Source: Alphaproteobacteria bacterium
GTDB lineage: Bacteria; Pseudomonadota; Alphaproteobacteria; UBA8366
Length of the DNA stretch: 8,603 bases
Assembly (NCBI GenBank): GCA_029861675.1
Contig: JAOTYV010000212.1
Location: 1-8,603 of the forward strand
Direction: 5' to 3'
In this document: positions 7,098-8,603 of the stretch, in pieces
How positions within the stretch are numbered: the first letter of the stretch is position 1
Layout of the letters: each line of letters starts with the position of its first letter
Translations under genes and position numbers: made by a program
Notes under the pieces: model-generated
Told to the model about the DNA's origin: nothing
Databases searched by the model: none
What the model saw: only the letters and a program-made list of their open reading frames with translations

Positions 7098-8492
7098 TCA
7101 AACCCGCCCGACAAGCCCCTGCTTGATCATGCCCTGGAGCGTGTCTTCGAAAGCGTCGAGCGTTTGATCGATGTCTTCTTCGTAATGCGCCGCGGACGTC
7201 ACGCCGCTCATATGCGACATCAGGTCAACGCCGCGTTGCCGCAGACCGGACCGCAAGGTCTGCACGACCGCGGGATCGACACCCCGGATTTCCGCCGCCG
7301 ACCGGCCGGCCATAGAACCTCGAACGTCCTTCCCGAAAAACATATGGAAGGTCGAGGATTCGCCGTACACCGCACCGTCGACTTGGTGTTCCGTCATGAT
7401 CTTGCGGACGCCGTCGCGCAACCGCTCGGCCATGCGGTCGGCTTGCGCCTGCGCCGTGCCGGTTCCGACGATATTCAAGGCCGCCACGCCGGCCGCGGCG
7501 ACCAGCGGATTGCCGTTGAAAGTGCCCTTGTGAACCACGCCCAGCTTTCCCGCCGCGACCGTTTCACCCGGATCGAGCAGACGCATGATCTCCGCCTTAC
7601 CACCAACCGCACCGCCGGGCATGCCGCCGGTCAGAATTTTCGCCATCGTCGTAAGATCGGGGATGACGCCGTCCCGTGCCTGCCTGCCCCCGGAGCTCCA
7701 GCGGAAGCCGGTAATCACCTCGTCAAATATCAGCGTCGCGCCGTATTGATCGGCGAGCGCCCGCAGCGCCGGCAGCAATCCGTCGGGCAGCGGCACACAG
7801 CCATAGTTGGCGCCGGAAACCTCGCAAATAATTGTGCCAATGTCCGGGTCCTGCTTGAGCGCGGCCTCCACCCGGTCCGCATCCGGCGGCACAACCACCG
7901 TCGCCTCGGCGGCTTCGGGCAACATGCCTAGGCTCGGCACTTTGTCGAACGGCGCCTTCATCCCGACCAACGCATAATCGTGCCAGCCGTGATAATGGCC
8001 CTCGAATCGAAGAATCTTCGACTTGCCGGAATTTGCGCGGCCGATGCGAATGGCCAGCATGGTCGCCTCGGTTCCGGAGCCGACAAACCGGACGCGTTCG
8101 GCCGAGGGAACCAATGCCTGGACCTGTGCGGCCCACGCTATTTCAAGCGGATGACAATCGGCGAAGAAGCTGCCTTCCGCCGCCTGCGCTATCATCGCGG
8201 CAACGACGTCGGGATGTGCGTGCCCCAAGAGCAATGAGGCGCTGCCCATCGCGTAGTCGATATATTCGGTGCCATCGACCTCCCATTTACGGGACCCTTT
8301 GGCGCGCTTCACATATTTTGGATTAGGCTCCGCATAGCGCCCTTCATGCGACACGCCGCCGGCCATGATGCCCTGCGCCGTCTCGAACAATGCCTTGGAA
8401 GAGAGTCCTTCTAAAGTTCCGATGTCGGTCATGTGTTTCATCCCGATTGCCCAACTGCCGGAAGTGTAGCGCCGAACCGAAGGCGGGGCCAT
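7098..8492 (-). CDS. Class III PLP-dependent aminotransferase, glutamate-1-semialdehyde aminomutase-like
   Basis: This is a fold-type I PLP enzyme of aminotransferase class III with the layout of glutamate-1-semialdehyde 2,1-aminomutase. Visible motifs: MAGGVSHEGRY (43-53), DGTEYIDY (73-80), the phosphate-binding GSGTEAT (138-144), EGHYHGWHD (164-172), the PLP-nitrogen Asp in FDEVITGFR (D257), the Schiff-base Lys K285 in TMAKILTGGMPGGAVGG, and HKGTFNGNPL (321-330). GSAM-like proteins outside tetrapyrrole operons often act on other amino acids or amines, so HemL is not claimed; no heme gene is nearby. The first ATG at 8492 has AAGG 4 nt upstream and gives 464 residues, about 30 longer than typical GSAM. 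ATG 8441 (Met18) or 8432 (Met21) would remove a non-conserved tail but lack a clear ribosome site. The sulfatase starts 39 bp downstream, which suggests one transcript. Confidence 0.92.
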   Translation of the reverse strand: MAPPSVRRYTSGSWAIGMKHMTDIGTLEGLSSKALFETAQGIMAGGVSHEGRYAEPNPKYVKRAKGSRKWEVDGTEYIDYAMGSASLLLGHAHPDVVAAMIAQAAEGSFFADCHPLEIAWAAQVQALVPSAERVRFVGSGTEATMLAIRIGRANSGKSKILRFEGHYHGWHDYALVGMKAPFDKVPSLGMLPEAAEATVVVPPDADRVEAALKQDPDIGTIICEVSGANYGCVPLPDGLLPALRALADQYGATLIFDEVITGFRWSSGGRQARDGVIPDLTTMAKILTGGMPGGAVGGKAEIMRLLDPGETVAAGKLGVVHKGTFNGNPLVAAAGVAALNIVGTGTAQAQADRMAERLRDGVRKIMTEHQVDGAVYGESSTFHMFFGKDVRGSMAGRSAAEIRGVDPAVVQTLRSGLRQRGVDLMSHMSGVTSAAHYEEDIDQTLDAFEDTLQGMIKQGLVGRV

Positions 8493-8603
8493 CGCACCTT
8501 ATTTAACCGACGGCGCGAGTCGAATTTGTATCATCCCGATAGCGGCTGGCGGCCGGTCGGCGGGTAACGCGGGTCAAGAAAGCCCGGCGTGGAAGGATGG
8601 CCG
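8493..8603. other. Upstream region of the aminotransferase gene
   Basis: These 111 bases hold no gene that I can support. On the minus strand an AT-rich patch (TTAAATAA, 8499-8506) could be a -10 element, which would put the transcript start near 8490 and favour the inner starts of the aminotransferase. No convincing -35 hexamer is seen at the right spacing. The decamer ATCGGGATGA occurs here and again at the inner ATG 8441, probably by chance. Confidence 0.35.
8497..8500 (-). promoter_or_regulatory. Possible ribosome binding site of the aminotransferase
   Basis: AAGG on the minus strand, within TTAAATAAGGTG, lies 4 nt before ATG 8492. It favours the long form, but the N-terminal 17-20 residues of that form do not look like conserved family sequence, so it does not settle the start. 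Confidence 0.4.

Noticed and set aside
6726..7931. A 401-codon plus-strand open frame opposite the sulfatase and aminotransferase
   Set aside because: It spans two well-supported genes and their junction on the other strand, and its translation has no family features.
7098..8492. Naming the aminotransferase HemL of tetrapyrrole synthesis
   Set aside because: The motifs are GSAM-like, but there is no heme gene context and many GSAM-like proteins have other substrates.

Overview
The window is a gene-dense bacterial chromosome segment of about 8.6 kb. High GC, short gaps and coding style suggest a proteobacterium, most likely an alphaproteobacterium of Rhodospirillales type; this is inferred from protein style only. 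There are no tRNA or rRNA genes, insertion sequences, CRISPR arrays or phage genes. Nearly all coding capacity is on the minus strand, with one truncated gene on the plus strand at the left edge.

Layout from left to right: (1) 1-210, plus strand, C-terminal end of an MmgE/PrpD-family protein, convergent with its neighbour. (2) 231-1451, minus, a class III CoA-transferase that closely resembles 2-methylfumaryl-CoA isomerase (mesaconyl-CoA C1-C4 CoA transferase, Mct). (3) 1511-3238, minus, a NodU/CmcH/TobZ-type carbamoyltransferase. (4) 3248-4438, minus, a catalytic-domain-free TPR protein ending 9 bp before the carbamoyltransferase. (5) 4439-4653, a 215-bp non-coding gap. (6) 4654-5505, minus, a TauD/TfdA-type Fe(II)/2-oxoglutarate dioxygenase. 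(7) 5592-7058, minus, a type I sulfatase-superfamily hydrolase. (8) 7098-8492, minus, a PLP-dependent class III aminotransferase of the glutamate-1-semialdehyde aminomutase type. (9) 8493-8603, upstream DNA.

Transcription of the minus-strand block runs right to left. Spacing suggests two units: aminotransferase-sulfatase-dioxygenase (gaps of 39 and 86 bp), then TPR-carbamoyltransferase-Mct (gaps of 9 and 59 bp), split by the 215-bp gap. The first unit reads like a catabolic or scavenging module: a hydrolase for a sulfate or phosphonate ester, an oxygenase that could cleave a C-S or C-O bond, and an enzyme for an amino group. The second pairs a carbamoyl transfer enzyme with a protein-interaction scaffold, followed by a C5-dicarboxylyl-CoA enzyme. 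No single known pathway contains all these parts, and whether they cooperate is inference.

The most unusual points are an Mct homologue away from any visible 3-hydroxypropionate-cycle gene, a lysine in place of the first metal-binding histidine of the carbamoyltransferase, and a sulfatase whose formylglycine motif is C-x-G-x-R rather than C-x-P-x-R.
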